Shown: in pieces, positions 8,901-17,635 of the stretch
How the letters are laid out: each line of letters opens with the position of its first letter
Numbering within the stretch: the first letter of the stretch is position 1
DNA from: Bosea sp. F3-2
Lineage (GTDB): Bacteria > Pseudomonadota > Alphaproteobacteria > Rhizobiales > Beijerinckiaceae
Assembly (NCBI RefSeq): GCF_008253865.1
Contig: NZ_CP042331.1
Span: 496,001 to 560,000 of the forward strand
Direction of reading: 5' to 3'
Length of the DNA: 64,000 nt
Made by a program: the position numbers and the translations under genes
The notes under the pieces: generated by a model
What the model was told of the DNA's origin: nothing
The model's input: only the letters and a program-made list of their open reading frames with translations
Databases searched by the model: none

Positions 8901-9222
8901 CGGCGGCTCCTGTTGCGTTGCAGCAATGTGAACCAGGTTGCCGAGGGCGTCCATGATGCTTTTGACGACTGCTAGGATATTGTGCCTAAGCCAATATTCC
9001 TATCGATCCTGGTGGGTAAATTTACCTAGGCATATGGTCCTTCGGTGGCGATGCGGCGCTCAGCGCCGCTGGCTGGCCAAGAGGAGCCGTTCGGGGCGAT
9101 CCTGGCAGGCGCGGTAACCATCGCCGCTCTTTCTGCCGATAGAACGGATTTTATCGACTACATTGCGTTCGGTTCGCGCGAAAACCCGGTGCGGCCATTG
9201 CATGGAGCGACATGCGGCCGCT
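8901..9222. other. intergenic region between divergent genes
   Basis: This is 322 bp of non-coding DNA between the minus-strand CoA-ester lyase and the plus-strand acyltransferase. The half near 8960-9030 is AT-rich for this genome and holds a perfect 12-bp palindrome (see 9015). I see no credible ORF or RNA gene here. Confidence 0.6.
9015..9026. promoter_or_regulatory. candidate operator, perfect palindrome GGTAAATTTACC
   Basis: GGTAAATTTACC is a perfect 12-bp palindrome in an AT-rich patch, 115 bp upstream of the CoA-ester lyase start and about 200 bp upstream of the acyltransferase. It looks like a dimeric-repressor site; no cognate regulator is adjacent. Confidence 0.4.
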
Positions 9223-10344
9223 ATGACCGACCCCCGCAGCCAGTCTTTCCACCTGCGTCTCGAGACGCTGGATGCGCTGCGCCTCCTGGCCGCGCTTTCA
9301 GTCGCGCTGTTCCACTTCGGTTTTCGGGGCCTGACGCTCGATCTGACCGATGTCGCGCTCCCCAGCTATGAGGCGGTGCTCAAATACGGCTACCTCGGCG
9401 TGCAGCTGTTCTTCGTGATCAGCGGTTTCGTGATCGCCTATTCCGCCGAGGGGCGGACGCCGACCCAGTTTGGCATTGCCCGCTTCGCACGCATCTACCC
9501 GACCTTTCTCCTGTGCATGACCGTCACCTTCCTGGCGGTGGTGGCTTTCGGCAGTCCGCGCCTGCATGCGACGGCCATGCAATGGGCGGCCAATCTGATC
9601 ATCAAGCCGGCGCTGCTTGGCCAGGAGGCATTGGACGGCTCCTACTGGTCCATCTTCTACGAGGTGGTCTTCTACGCCTGGGTCTTCGCCTTCATGGCCA
9701 TGGGGCTGTTCAAGCGTGCCAACTATCCGGCGATCGTCGTCGGCTGGCTGCTGATCTCCGTCATCGACCGGGCGACGATCTCCAGCGGCGTCATGCGCTA
9801 TCTCGTCCTGACCGATCAGAGCGCCTTCTTCTGTGCCGGACTGCTCCTCTATGCCGCCTTCCGCGATGGCTACCGCCGGAAGACGATTGTCCTGCTCGGT
9901 TTCAGCACTGTCGTCGCGATCTACCAGTCGCTGCAGCTCGCGCAATGGAGCCGGGAGCACTATCAGGTCGGCTACAGCGACACCGTGGTGGCGGCGGCCT
10001 GCATCGCGATCATCGCGATCGTGGCTGCGGCGATCCGGTTTCCGCAGACGCCCCTGCCGTCCCGCCTGATGCTGGCGGTCGGTGGGCTGACCTATCCGCT
10101 CTACCTGCTCCACCAGCACATCGGCTATGTGGTCTTCAATCAGGTTGGCTCGGCGATGCAGCCCCTGCCGCTGGTGGTCGTCGTGACGCTGGGGATGGTC
10201 GTTGCCTCCTATCTGATCTGGCGCTTCTTCGAACGCCCCGCCCAGAGCTGGACGAAATCCGTTCTGACACGGTTGGTGCCAGGCATGCCGGCCGCCCTGC
10301 TGTCAGGGCATGGCGCACGGCGGAAGGAAGGGATTGCCAACTGA
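9223..10344 (+). CDS. acyltransferase family 3 (OafA/YrhL-like) membrane protein
   Basis: This is a polytopic inner-membrane acyltransferase that moves acyl groups onto cell-surface sugars. The N-terminal ETLDALRLLAALSVALFHFG is the family opening (R..A...V...H with the proposed catalytic His), followed by YGYLGVQLFFVISGFVI and RFARIYPTF, all standard motifs. About ten hydrophobic segments follow and the C-terminus ends in an IWRFFERPAQ motif. Length 373 residues, normal. The ATG at 9223 is chosen; in-frame starts at 9163 or 9202 are possible. The gene stands alone, so the acceptor is unknown. Confidence 0.85.
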   Translation: MTDPRSQSFHLRLETLDALRLLAALSVALFHFGFRGLTLDLTDVALPSYEAVLKYGYLGVQLFFVISGFVIAYSAEGRTPTQFGIARFARIYPTFLLCMTVTFLAVVAFGSPRLHATAMQWAANLIIKPALLGQEALDGSYWSIFYEVVFYAWVFAFMAMGLFKRANYPAIVVGWLLISVIDRATISSGVMRYLVLTDQSAFFCAGLLLYAAFRDGYRRKTIVLLGFSTVVAIYQSLQLAQWSREHYQVGYSDTVVAAACIAIIAIVAAAIRFPQTPLPSRLMLAVGGLTYPLYLLHQHIGYVVFNQVGSAMQPLPLVVVVTLGMVVASYLIWRFFERPAQSWTKSVLTRLVPGMPAALLSGHGARRKEGIAN

Positions 10345-10516
10345 TCGCCTTCGCGATTTAGGCTCGGGGCCGATCAGTTGGATTGTCTTGTGTTTCTTCG
10401 TCTTTTTCCGGGACGGCGAGCGTCAACCCGGCTCGCCGGGCCGTCGAGGAAAATGGAGCCATCCGCGGATCGTCCGGCCCCTTGGCCGCCCTGATGCCAG
10501 GATCGATCGCTTCCCG

Positions 10517-11488
10517 ATGGCCGACCTTCTCAACATCTTCAATCTGGTCGCGCCCTTCTTCGGGCTGATCCTGCTCGGCTTCGCCATTGGCCGCTACAAG
10601 CAGCTGCCCGAGGAAGGGCTCGCCTGGCTGCAGTTCTTCCTGATCTATGTCGCGCTGCCGCCGCTGTTCTACCGGCTGATCGCCGACAAGCCGCTGAGCG
10701 AGCTCGCCAACTGGAAGTTCATCGCCGGCACGACCACGGCGACCTTCTGCGCCTTCTGCCTCTCCTTCGCGCTCGGGCTGAAGCACAACAAGGGCGACAT
10801 GCCGCAGGCGGTGATGCAGGGCGTCGCCGGGGCCTATTCCAACATCGGCTATATGGGCCCGCCGCTGATCCTGGCGGCGCTCGGGCCGGAGGCCAGCGCG
10901 CCCGTCGTGCTGATCTTCGTCTTCGACAGCGTCCTGCTGTTCTCGCTCGTTCCCCTGCTCATGGCCGTCGCGGGTGTCGAGAAGAAGAGCGTGCTCGCCA
11001 CCAGCCGCGAGGTGATCTGGCGGGTGTTGAGTCATCCCTTCAACGTCGCGACGCTGGCCGGCGTGCTGGCGAGCTATTTCAAGCTTGAGCTGCCTACGGC
11101 GATAGACCGGATAGTGCTGTGGCTCTCGCAGGCGGCTGCGCCCTGCGCGCTCTTCCTGCTCGGCGTCACGGTGGCGCTCAGGCCGATGAAGACGATGCCC
11201 GCCGAGGTTCCGGGGCTGGTCGCGATCAAGCTCCTGCTGCACCCGCTCTTGGTCTGGGTGCTGCTGTCGGCGGTGGGCGGCATCCCGGCGCACTGGATCT
11301 ATGCCGCGATCATCATGGCGGCGCTGCCGCCGGCGCTGAACATCTTCGTGATCTCGACGCAGTACCGCGTGGGCGTCGAACGCGCCTCGGCCTGCATCCT
11401 CGTCGGTACCATCGTCTCGATGATCACGCTGCCGGGCTTCCTGTGGCTGGTGAAGACGGGCAGGATAACGGCTGATCTCTTCCATTGA
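10517..11488 (+). CDS. AEC family (auxin efflux carrier-type) transporter
   Basis: The 323-residue membrane protein has ten predicted transmembrane helices arranged as two five-helix repeats, the AEC/bile-acid transporter fold. Recognisable segments are NLVAPFFGLILLGFAIGR at the N-terminus, GVAGAYSNIGYMGPPL in the middle (helix break with Asn and Gly) and a C-terminal ALPPALNIFVISTQY. Members export or import organic acids such as malate or auxin-like compounds. The start at 10517 is where similarity begins; the upstream open frame is not protein-like. It is followed immediately by the CaiB-type gene, so both may share a transcript. Confidence 0.85.
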   Translation: MADLLNIFNLVAPFFGLILLGFAIGRYKQLPEEGLAWLQFFLIYVALPPLFYRLIADKPLSELANWKFIAGTTTATFCAFCLSFALGLKHNKGDMPQAVMQGVAGAYSNIGYMGPPLILAALGPEASAPVVLIFVFDSVLLFSLVPLLMAVAGVEKKSVLATSREVIWRVLSHPFNVATLAGVLASYFKLELPTAIDRIVLWLSQAAAPCALFLLGVTVALRPMKTMPAEVPGLVAIKLLLHPLLVWVLLSAVGGIPAHWIYAAIIMAALPPALNIFVISTQYRVGVERASACILVGTIVSMITLPGFLWLVKTGRITADLFH

Positions 11489-11496
11489 GGTACCGG

Positions 11497-12639
11497 ATGC
11501 TGCCGCTGGACGATCTGCTGGTTCTCGATTTCTCGACGCTCCTGCCCGGTCCGCTGGCGAGCCTGTTCCTGAGCGAGGCCGGCGCCCGCGTCATCAAGAT
11601 CGAGCGGCCGGGCGGCGAGGACATGCGCGGCTTCCCGCCGCGCTTCGGCGAGACGGCGGCGCCCTTCGCGGTGCTCAACCGTGGCAAGGAAAGCGTCGAG
11701 ATCGACCTCAAGGCTGTGGATGCGCTGGCGCGGCTCACTCCGCTGATCGCGAAGGCCGATATCCTGATCGAGCAGTTCCGGCCGGGCGTGATGGAGCGAC
11801 TCGGCTTCGGCTATGAGGCGCTCAAGGCCCTCAACCCGTGCCTGATCTACTGCTCGATCAGCGGCTACGGCCAGCACGGCCCGCGCGCGCAGGAGGCCGG
11901 CCACGACATCAACTATCAGGCGCTTGGCGGCCTGCTCGGCCAGTCGCTCAAGCGTGGCGAGACGCCGCCCTTGCCGCCGCCCCTCGTCGCCGATATCGCC
12001 GGTGGCACCATGCCGGCCGTGCTCAACATCCTGCTGGCGCTCAGGCAGCGCGAGCGCAGCGGCGAGGGCTGCCATCTCGACATCGCCATGGCCGATGCCA
12101 TGCCGACCTTCGCCTGGTACGGGCTGGCGCAGGGCCAGGTCACCGGCTCCTTCCCCGATGGCGGCGAAGGACTCTTGACCGGAGCGAGCCCGCGCTACGG
12201 GCTCTACGCCACCGCCGATGGCTGGTTCCTCGCCGTTGGGGCGCTCGAGCCCAAGTTCTGGCAGAGCTTCTGCGAGGGCATCGGCCTCGACGAGCGGCTG
12301 CGTGACGACCGTCGCGATCCCGAGGCGACCCGCGCCGCGATCGCGCGGATCATTGCGCGGGAAAGTGCCAGTCACTGGCGCACCGTGATCGAGCCGCTGG
12401 ATTGCTGCTGCACCGTGGTCCGCACGCTGGAAGAGGCGGTATCCGATCCGCAGATGACGGCCCGCGGCCTGCTCGACGCGCAGGTCGAGGAGCCGGGTGG
12501 TCGGCGCATCGTCTCGACGCCGCTGCCGCTGGCGCCGGTGTTTCGGGAGCGGGCGGAGGGGCTGCGGAAGGTCGCTGCCAGTGGAGCGGACACGAGTAGG
12601 GTGCTGCAGGCCGTCATTCTCGGGCGAAGCGAAGCGTAG
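11497..12639 (+). CDS. CaiB/BaiF family CoA enzyme, alpha-methylacyl-CoA racemase-like
   Basis: The 380-residue protein belongs to the family III CoA-transferase fold. Residues match alpha-methylacyl-CoA racemase more than transferases: GHDINYQALGG (His136-Asp137) and VADIAGGTM (Asp166) correspond to the catalytic His/Asp pair of mycobacterial MCR. Other motifs are VIKIERPGGED and NRGKESVEIDLK. The predicted role is epimerisation of 2-methyl-branched acyl-CoA or CoA transfer. GAGG is six bases before the ATG. The last residues (VILGRSEA) are encoded inside a REP-like repeat, so the C-terminus was probably altered by repeat insertion. Confidence 0.85.
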   Translation: MLPLDDLLVLDFSTLLPGPLASLFLSEAGARVIKIERPGGEDMRGFPPRFGETAAPFAVLNRGKESVEIDLKAVDALARLTPLIAKADILIEQFRPGVMERLGFGYEALKALNPCLIYCSISGYGQHGPRAQEAGHDINYQALGGLLGQSLKRGETPPLPPPLVADIAGGTMPAVLNILLALRQRERSGEGCHLDIAMADAMPTFAWYGLAQGQVTGSFPDGGEGLLTGASPRYGLYATADGWFLAVGALEPKFWQSFCEGIGLDERLRDDRRDPEATRAAIARIIARESASHWRTVIEPLDCCCTVVRTLEEAVSDPQMTARGLLDAQVEEPGGRRIVSTPLPLAPVFRERAEGLRKVAASGADTSRVLQAVILGRSEA

Positions 12640-12716
12640 ACCCGAGAATCTCTGGCCGACAGAAAAACAGGAGCCTCCCCCGGCAGGAGATGCTCGGGTC
12701 AAGCCCGAGCATGACG
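12613..12716. repeat. REP-like palindromic repeat, copy 3
   Basis: GTCATTCTCGGGC...GACCCGAGAATC at the left and GATGCTCGGGTC...GCCCGAGCATGAC at the right form nested inverted repeats. The left arm lies inside the CaiB-type coding region and carries its stop codon. Confidence 0.8.
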
Positions 12717-12724
12717 CTCAGTTT

Positions 12725-13897
12725 TCAGCGCCCCGCACCGCCCGCCAGCCCCTGCCGCATCACGAAGCGCCGCAGAGGCCCGATCTGCGAGAGCGCCAGC
12801 AGCCCCGCGCCGCGCATCAGATCGGCCGGCAGCAGATCGGTCAGCAAGGTGCGGTTGAGCGCATCGACGGCGCCGGTCCGTAGCCGGACGTCGGTCTGTC
12901 GCGCGGCATCGTAAGCCGCGATCACCGCTTCGCTGCCGGGGTCCGAAGCGCCTTCGAGCGCGTCGCGTAGCGCCGCGACGTCGCGCAGGCCGAGATTGAG
13001 CCCCTGCGCGCCGATCGGCGGGAAGACATGCGCGGCCTCGCCGATCAGCGTCATGCGGTCGGCGCCGAAGCGGTCAACCGAGAGCCCGCCCATCGGGACC
13101 TTGCCGCGCGGCCCGCTCACCGTCATCGCGCCGAGCAGCGACTGCACCTGCCTTTCGACCCGCAGGGCGAAAGCCGCATCGTCGAGCGCGGTGATGTTCT
13201 CTGCCTCCGAAGGTTCGAGCAGCCAGACCAGCGAGGAGCGGCGCCCGGGCAGGGGGACAAGCGTGCAGGGCCCCTGACGCGTGTGGAATTCGGTCGAGGC
13301 CTCGCGATGGTCGCGGCGGTGCTCGAAGATCCCCGTCAGCGCCACCTGCGGATAGCGCCAGTCCCGGCTCTCGATGCCGGCCGCGGCGCGCACCTGCGAA
13401 TTGCGCCCGTCGGCGCCGATGACGAGCCGGGCCTGCAGTGCAAAACCATCACCGGAGAGGCGGATTCCGTCGGCCTCCGGTTCGATGGCGCGCACGAAGC
13501 CCGGGATCATCCGCAGGCCGGGGAGCTTGCCGACCTTGTCGGCCAGGATCGTGGTGAGATCGGCATTCTCGATGTTCCAGCCGAAAGCTTCCAGCCCGAT
13601 CTCGGAGGCACGGAACTCGACCGGTGGCTGGCGGAACAGGCTGCCGCTGTCGTCGACGAGGCGCATCAGCGAAAGCGGCGCCGACTTGGCGAGCAGGGCA
13701 TCCTGAACGCCGAGCTCGGCCAGCAGGCGCCAGGAGCCGTCGAGCAGCGCCACGGTGCGCCCATCGCGGGGCGTCGCGACCGGGCCTAGCAGGGCGACGC
13801 TGCGCCCTTCGCGGCTCAGCGCCAGCGCGGCTGCGAGGCCGACGGCGCCCGCGCCCACGATGGCGATATCGACCGGATCGGCGGTGTGCGTGCTCAT
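12725..13897 (-). CDS. FAD-dependent ubiquinone biosynthesis hydroxylase (UbiH/COQ6 family, UbiL-like)
   Basis: The 390-residue flavoprotein has the N-terminal dinucleotide fold DIAIVGAGAVGLAAALALS, the middle GADGRNSQVR motif, and the C-terminal FAD motif GEAAHVFPPIGAQGLNLG. The Glu instead of Asp in 'GEAAH' and 'AQG' instead of 'GQG' are, as far as I recall, usual in the alphaproteobacterial branch of this family. It would hydroxylate the aromatic ring of a ubiquinone precursor at the inner membrane. Which ring carbon is attacked cannot be told from sequence. The gene is divergent from the quinone oxidoreductase. Confidence 0.88.
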   Translation of the reverse strand: MSTHTADPVDIAIVGAGAVGLAAALALSREGRSVALLGPVATPRDGRTVALLDGSWRLLAELGVQDALLAKSAPLSLMRLVDDSGSLFRQPPVEFRASEIGLEAFGWNIENADLTTILADKVGKLPGLRMIPGFVRAIEPEADGIRLSGDGFALQARLVIGADGRNSQVRAAAGIESRDWRYPQVALTGIFEHRRDHREASTEFHTRQGPCTLVPLPGRRSSLVWLLEPSEAENITALDDAAFALRVERQVQSLLGAMTVSGPRGKVPMGGLSVDRFGADRMTLIGEAAHVFPPIGAQGLNLGLRDVAALRDALEGASDPGSEAVIAAYDAARQTDVRLRTGAVDALNRTLLTDLLPADLMRGAGLLALSQIGPLRRFVMRQGLAGGAGR

Positions 13898-14032
13898 GGT
13901 TCTTCGCTAGCCGATGAGCTGCGTCTTGGCCACGGTCCGCAAAGTCGCAAGGTGCGTTCTGCGTTCGGCAAGGATGCAGCTTTCCCGCGCGATGAACTAT
14001 GGTCGGCCATCCATCCAAGGGAGATGCCATTC

Positions 14033-15007
14033 ATGGTCAAAGCCATTCGCGCCCATAAGACCGGCGGTCCGGACGTTCTTCAGTTCGAGGACGTCACCTT
14101 GCCGCAGCCGGGTCCCGGCGAAATCCTGATGCGGAACGGGGCAATCGGCCTCAACTTCATCGATACCTATTTCCGCTCGGGCCTTTATCCCGCTCCGCAG
14201 TTGCCGTTCACCCTGGGCAATGAGAGTGCGGGCGAGGTGCTCGCGGTCGGCCCGAACGTTACGGAGTTCAAGCCGGGCGATCGTGTCGCGGTCGTCTCGG
14301 CGCTCGGCGCCTATGCCGAGGAACGGATCGTACCGGCGGCCTCGGTCGTTGCGCTGCCGGAGGGCATCTCCTACGAGGCCGCGGCCAGCATGATGCTCAA
14401 GGGCCTGACCGCCGAGTATCTGCTCCACCGGACCTACAAGGTGAAGCCAGGCGACACGATCCTCGTCCACGCCGCCGCTGGCGCGACCGGCCTCATCCTC
14501 TGCCAATGGGGCAAGGCGCTGGGCGCGACGGTGATCGGCACCGTCGGCTCCAAGGAGAAGGCGGAGTTGGCGAAGGCCCACGGCGCCGACCACGTCATCA
14601 ACTATCGCGAGGAGGACTTCCCGGCGCGGGTGAAGGAGATCACCGGCGGCAAGCTCTGCGACGTGGTCTATGACGGCGTCGGCAAAGACACCTTCATGAA
14701 GTCGCTCGACACGCTGAAGCCCTTTGGCCTGATGGTGTCCTTCGGCAATGCCTCCGGCGCCGTCGATGCCTTCAACCTCGGCGTCCTGTCGGCCAAGGGC
14801 TCGCTCTATGTCACGCGGCCGACGTTGAACACGCACACTGCCAAGCGCGAGACCATGGTCGCGATGGCGAAGAACCTGTTCGAAGCCGTCACGAGCGGCA
14901 AGGTCAAGGTTCCGGTCAACGCGACCTTCCCGCTGAAGGATGCGGCGGACGCCCATCGCCTGTTGGAATCGCGCGGCACTACCGGTTCGACCGTGCTGAT
15001 TCCCTGA
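14033..15007 (+). CDS. NADPH:quinone oxidoreductase (zeta-crystallin-like MDR family)
   Basis: The 324-residue medium-chain dehydrogenase/reductase lacks the zinc-ligand Cys set and matches quinone reductases: GLNFIDTYFRSGLY near the N-terminus, GNESAGEVLAVG, and the NADPH-binding AAAGATGLILCQW. It would catalyse one- or two-electron reduction of quinones with NADPH in the cytoplasm. AAGGGAG is nine bases before the ATG at 14033; an ATG nine bases earlier sits too close to that site. The gene is followed by REP-like copy 4. Confidence 0.9.
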   Translation: MVKAIRAHKTGGPDVLQFEDVTLPQPGPGEILMRNGAIGLNFIDTYFRSGLYPAPQLPFTLGNESAGEVLAVGPNVTEFKPGDRVAVVSALGAYAEERIVPAASVVALPEGISYEAAASMMLKGLTAEYLLHRTYKVKPGDTILVHAAAGATGLILCQWGKALGATVIGTVGSKEKAELAKAHGADHVINYREEDFPARVKEITGGKLCDVVYDGVGKDTFMKSLDTLKPFGLMVSFGNASGAVDAFNLGVLSAKGSLYVTRPTLNTHTAKRETMVAMAKNLFEAVTSGKVKVPVNATFPLKDAADAHRLLESRGTTGSTVLIP

Positions 15008-15015
15008 CCAAGGTC

Positions 15016-15097
15016 GTCATTCTCGGGCTTGACCCGAGAATCCCATGACCAGAGGACTCTGGTTTCCGAGATGCTCGGGTCAAGCCCGAGCATGACG
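15016..15097. repeat. REP-like palindromic repeat, copy 4
   Basis: GTCATTCTCGGGCTTGACCC and its partner GGGTCAAGCCCGAGCATGAC flank a short core. It starts 9 bp after the quinone oxidoreductase stop codon. Confidence 0.82.
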
Positions 15098-15225
15098 TCG
15101 GTTAACAGTCACACCATGCGCCCGGGCAACTGGGCGCATTTTTTTGCGGAGCATGAACCCAGGCGAGAAATGCCGCGACGAATGGTTGCCAGCGCATGCT
15201 GGCGACCATTCGGGACTCGACGTTC

Positions 15226-15552
15226 ATGTCGACCAAGTTTCGGACCACCGTTTTCCTGTTCGCGGTTCTGGCCCTTTCGGGCGTCGCGCTGGCCCAGCAG
15301 GCCAGAGGAACCGGCGGGCAATCCGCGGCGCATGCTGATGCGATCCTGCAGGGCGCAGACCAGGGACGCGTCCGCGTTCCCAACGCGCTTCGCCTGCGCT
15401 ACGCCGAGACCGGCTGCACGACCGGCATTTGCTCCGAGCCGCCGAAATCCGGGCCGGTCGACGCAGCTCCCGCAGGCGATGCCTGCAGCAGCCTCGGCAC
15501 GGCGCGCGACCGCAACGGCCGCGTCATCCGCCGCCTCTGCGCTTTCAACTGA
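15226..15552 (+). CDS. small secreted hypothetical protein
   Basis: The 108-residue protein has a clear signal peptide (MSTKFRTTVFLFAVLALSGVALAQ). The mature part is polar with four Cys (GCTTGIC, DACSS, RRLCAFN) that could form two disulfides in the periplasm. No domain recognised. An in-frame ATG at 15196 would give ten extra residues ahead of the signal; neither start has a strong ribosome-binding site. It lies between REP-like copies 4 and 5. Confidence 0.6.
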   Translation: MSTKFRTTVFLFAVLALSGVALAQQARGTGGQSAAHADAILQGADQGRVRVPNALRLRYAETGCTTGICSEPPKSGPVDAAPAGDACSSLGTARDRNGRVIRRLCAFN

Positions 15553-15580
15553 AGGTGCTCCATTTCCCCGCAAAGAATCC

Positions 15581-15675
15581 GTCATTCCGGACAAGCTGCG
15601 AAGCAGCGCCGATCCGGAATCCATCGAGAGGCGCCAGAGCCCTATGATGGATTCCGGGTCAAGCCCGGAATGACG
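15581..15675. repeat. REP-like palindromic repeat, copy 5
   Basis: GTCATTCCGG...GATCCGGAATCCATC pairs with GATGGATTCCGGGTC...CCGGAATGAC, followed by GGCGTGGTTCTC, like the right flank of copy 1. It sits between convergent genes. Confidence 0.82.
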
Positions 15676-15724
15676 GCGTGGTTCTCTTCAAAGGCCAGAC
15701 GCAGCGGAGCGGCGTTCGTAGGGC

Positions 15725-17044
15725 TCAGACCGCGATACCGTGCAGGTCATAGGCGTCGGCACGCTCGATCTTCACCGTGACGATGTCGCCCGGCCGAAGT
15801 GGCCGGCGGCTCGCGACATAGACATTGCCGTCGATCTCGGGCGCATCCCATTTCGAGCGGCCCTTGGCGACGGTCGGCCCGGCCTCGTCGATAATGACCG
15901 GGATGCGCTTGCCGACGCGGCCCTTGACGATGCGGGTGGAAATCTCGGCCTGCGCCTTCATGAAGCGGTGCCAGCGCGCCTCCTTCTCCTCCTCGGGGAC
16001 GAGGGCAAGGCCGAGGTCGTTGGCCGGCGCGCCCTTGACCGGCTCGTATTTGAAGCAGCCGACGCGCTCCAGCTTTGCTTCCTTCAGCCAGTCGAGCAGG
16101 AACTGCACATCTTCTTCGGTCTCGCCGGGGAAGCCGACGATGAAGGTCGAGCGGATGGCGAGGTCCGGGCAGATGTCGCGCCACTTGCGAATGCGGTCGA
16201 GCGTGCGGTCCTGGTGGGCCGGCCGGCGCATCGCCTTGAGGACGCTGGGCGAGGCGTGCTGGAAGGGGATGTCGAGATAGGGCAGCACCAGCCCCTCCTG
16301 CATCAGCGGGATGACCTCGTCGACATGCGGATAGGGGTAGACGTAGTGCAGGCGCACCCACATCCCCATCTGCCCGAGCTCGCGTGCGAGCTCGAAGAAG
16401 CGGGTGCGGATCTCGCGATCCTTCCACATCGAGGGCGCGTATTTGATGTCGAGTCCGTAGGCACTGGTGTCCTGCGAGATCACCAGCAGCTCCTTGACGC
16501 CGGCCTTGGCCAGCTTCTCGGCCTCGCGCAGCACGTCGCCGATCGGCCGCGAGACGAGGTCGCCGCGCAGCTTCGGGATGATGCAGAAGGTGCAGCGATT
16601 ATTGCAACCCTCTGAAATCTTGAGATAGGCGTAGTGCCGCGGCGTGAGCTTCACGCCCTGATCGGGCACGAGATCGACGAAGGGGTCGTGCTTCGGCGGC
16701 ACCGCCTGATGCACGGCCGAGACGACGCTCTCATAGGCCTGCGGGCCGGTGATCGCGAGCACGTTCGGGAAGACGTCGCGAATCTGCTCAGGCTCGGCGC
16801 CCATGCAGCCGGTGACGATGACCTTGCCGTTCTCGGCCATCGCGGAGCCGATCGCCTCCAACGACTCGGCCTTGGCGCTGTCGAGGAAGCCGCAGGTGTT
16901 GACGATGACGAGGTCGGCGCCAGCGTGGCTCTTGGAGAGCTCATAGCCCTCCGAGCGCAGCGAGGTGATGATCCGCTCGGAATCGACGAGCGCCTTCGGG
17001 CAGCCCAGCGAAACGAAGGAGATTTTCGGCGCGACGGCGTTCAT
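15725..17044 (-). CDS. rimO: ribosomal protein S12 methylthiotransferase RimO
   Basis: This is a 439-residue radical-SAM methylthiotransferase that adds a methylthio group to the beta-carbon of Asp (D88/89) of ribosomal protein S12. The N-terminal UPF0004 domain has KISFVSLGCPKALVDSER, NTCGFLDSAK and TGCMG with the three Cys of the second cluster. The radical-SAM CxxxCxxC is CNNRCTFC at about residues 146-153. A C-terminal TRAM domain ends in GDIVTVKIERADAYDLHG. 'LGCPKALVDSE' and 'GCNNRCTFCIIP' distinguish RimO from MiaB. Length and start are normal. Confidence 0.96.
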   Translation of the reverse strand: MNAVAPKISFVSLGCPKALVDSERIITSLRSEGYELSKSHAGADLVIVNTCGFLDSAKAESLEAIGSAMAENGKVIVTGCMGAEPEQIRDVFPNVLAITGPQAYESVVSAVHQAVPPKHDPFVDLVPDQGVKLTPRHYAYLKISEGCNNRCTFCIIPKLRGDLVSRPIGDVLREAEKLAKAGVKELLVISQDTSAYGLDIKYAPSMWKDREIRTRFFELARELGQMGMWVRLHYVYPYPHVDEVIPLMQEGLVLPYLDIPFQHASPSVLKAMRRPAHQDRTLDRIRKWRDICPDLAIRSTFIVGFPGETEEDVQFLLDWLKEAKLERVGCFKYEPVKGAPANDLGLALVPEEEKEARWHRFMKAQAEISTRIVKGRVGKRIPVIIDEAGPTVAKGRSKWDAPEIDGNVYVASRRPLRPGDIVTVKIERADAYDLHGIAV

Positions 17045-17148
17045 CGGCTGATGGCTCGGTCAATCTGTGAAGGAGAGGCTGCCGCGTCGGAGCACGGAAA
17101 CGGCGCTTCCTTTGAACCTTTTCAGTCTGTTTGGCAATGTCGCGCCGC

Positions 17149-17616
17149 TCAACCGGGCCGCGCGCCTTTCTCGGCATACTCCGCCATCAGCGCGCCATAG
17201 GCCGGAAAATCGGGCTGCGTCGCGAAGCTGTGGGCTGCCGAGGTCGTGGCCCAGGGCAGCTTGTGGCTGGTCCAGACCTCGACGAAGGGCGCGAACCAGC
17301 CATGGTCGTCGAGCATGCTCGGGCGGAGGTTGACGAGGTCGTCGAGCTGTTCCGGGCACGTGAACATCCAGCTCAGGCAGTACCGGCAGAAGAAATGGCG
17401 CGTCGCGCCCTTGAGACCACCCAGCACCGGTTCGCCCTGCGTGACGGCGAATCCCGCGGCCGGCACGGCCAGCGTCAGCGAGAAGGCGCTCGCCGACATG
17501 CGCTGGCAGCCATGGCAATGGCAGGCGGAGGCGAGAAGCGGCGGCGCGCTGATGGAGATCCGCGTCCGTCCGCAGCGGCATCCGCCGGCCCAGGGAAGCT
17601 TCCAGTCGCCCGCCAT
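17149..17616 (-). CDS. GFA family (glutathione-dependent formaldehyde-activating/CENP-V) zinc protein
   Basis: The 155-residue protein has the Mss4-like GFA zinc pattern: GGCRCG at the N-terminus, ACHCHGCQRMSASAF, and HFFCRYCLSWMFT. The family binds two zinc ions; Paracoccus Gfa was reported to condense glutathione with formaldehyde, though most homologues have unproven roles. It sits 19 bp below sseA on the same strand, so it may be the last gene of the osmC-sseA unit. Confidence 0.88.
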   Translation of the reverse strand: MAGDWKLPWAGGCRCGRTRISISAPPLLASACHCHGCQRMSASAFSLTLAVPAAGFAVTQGEPVLGGLKGATRHFFCRYCLSWMFTCPEQLDDLVNLRPSMLDDHGWFAPFVEVWTSHKLPWATTSAAHSFATQPDFPAYGALMAEYAEKGARPG

Positions 17617-17635
17617 CGGGTTCCCGCCGTCCGCT

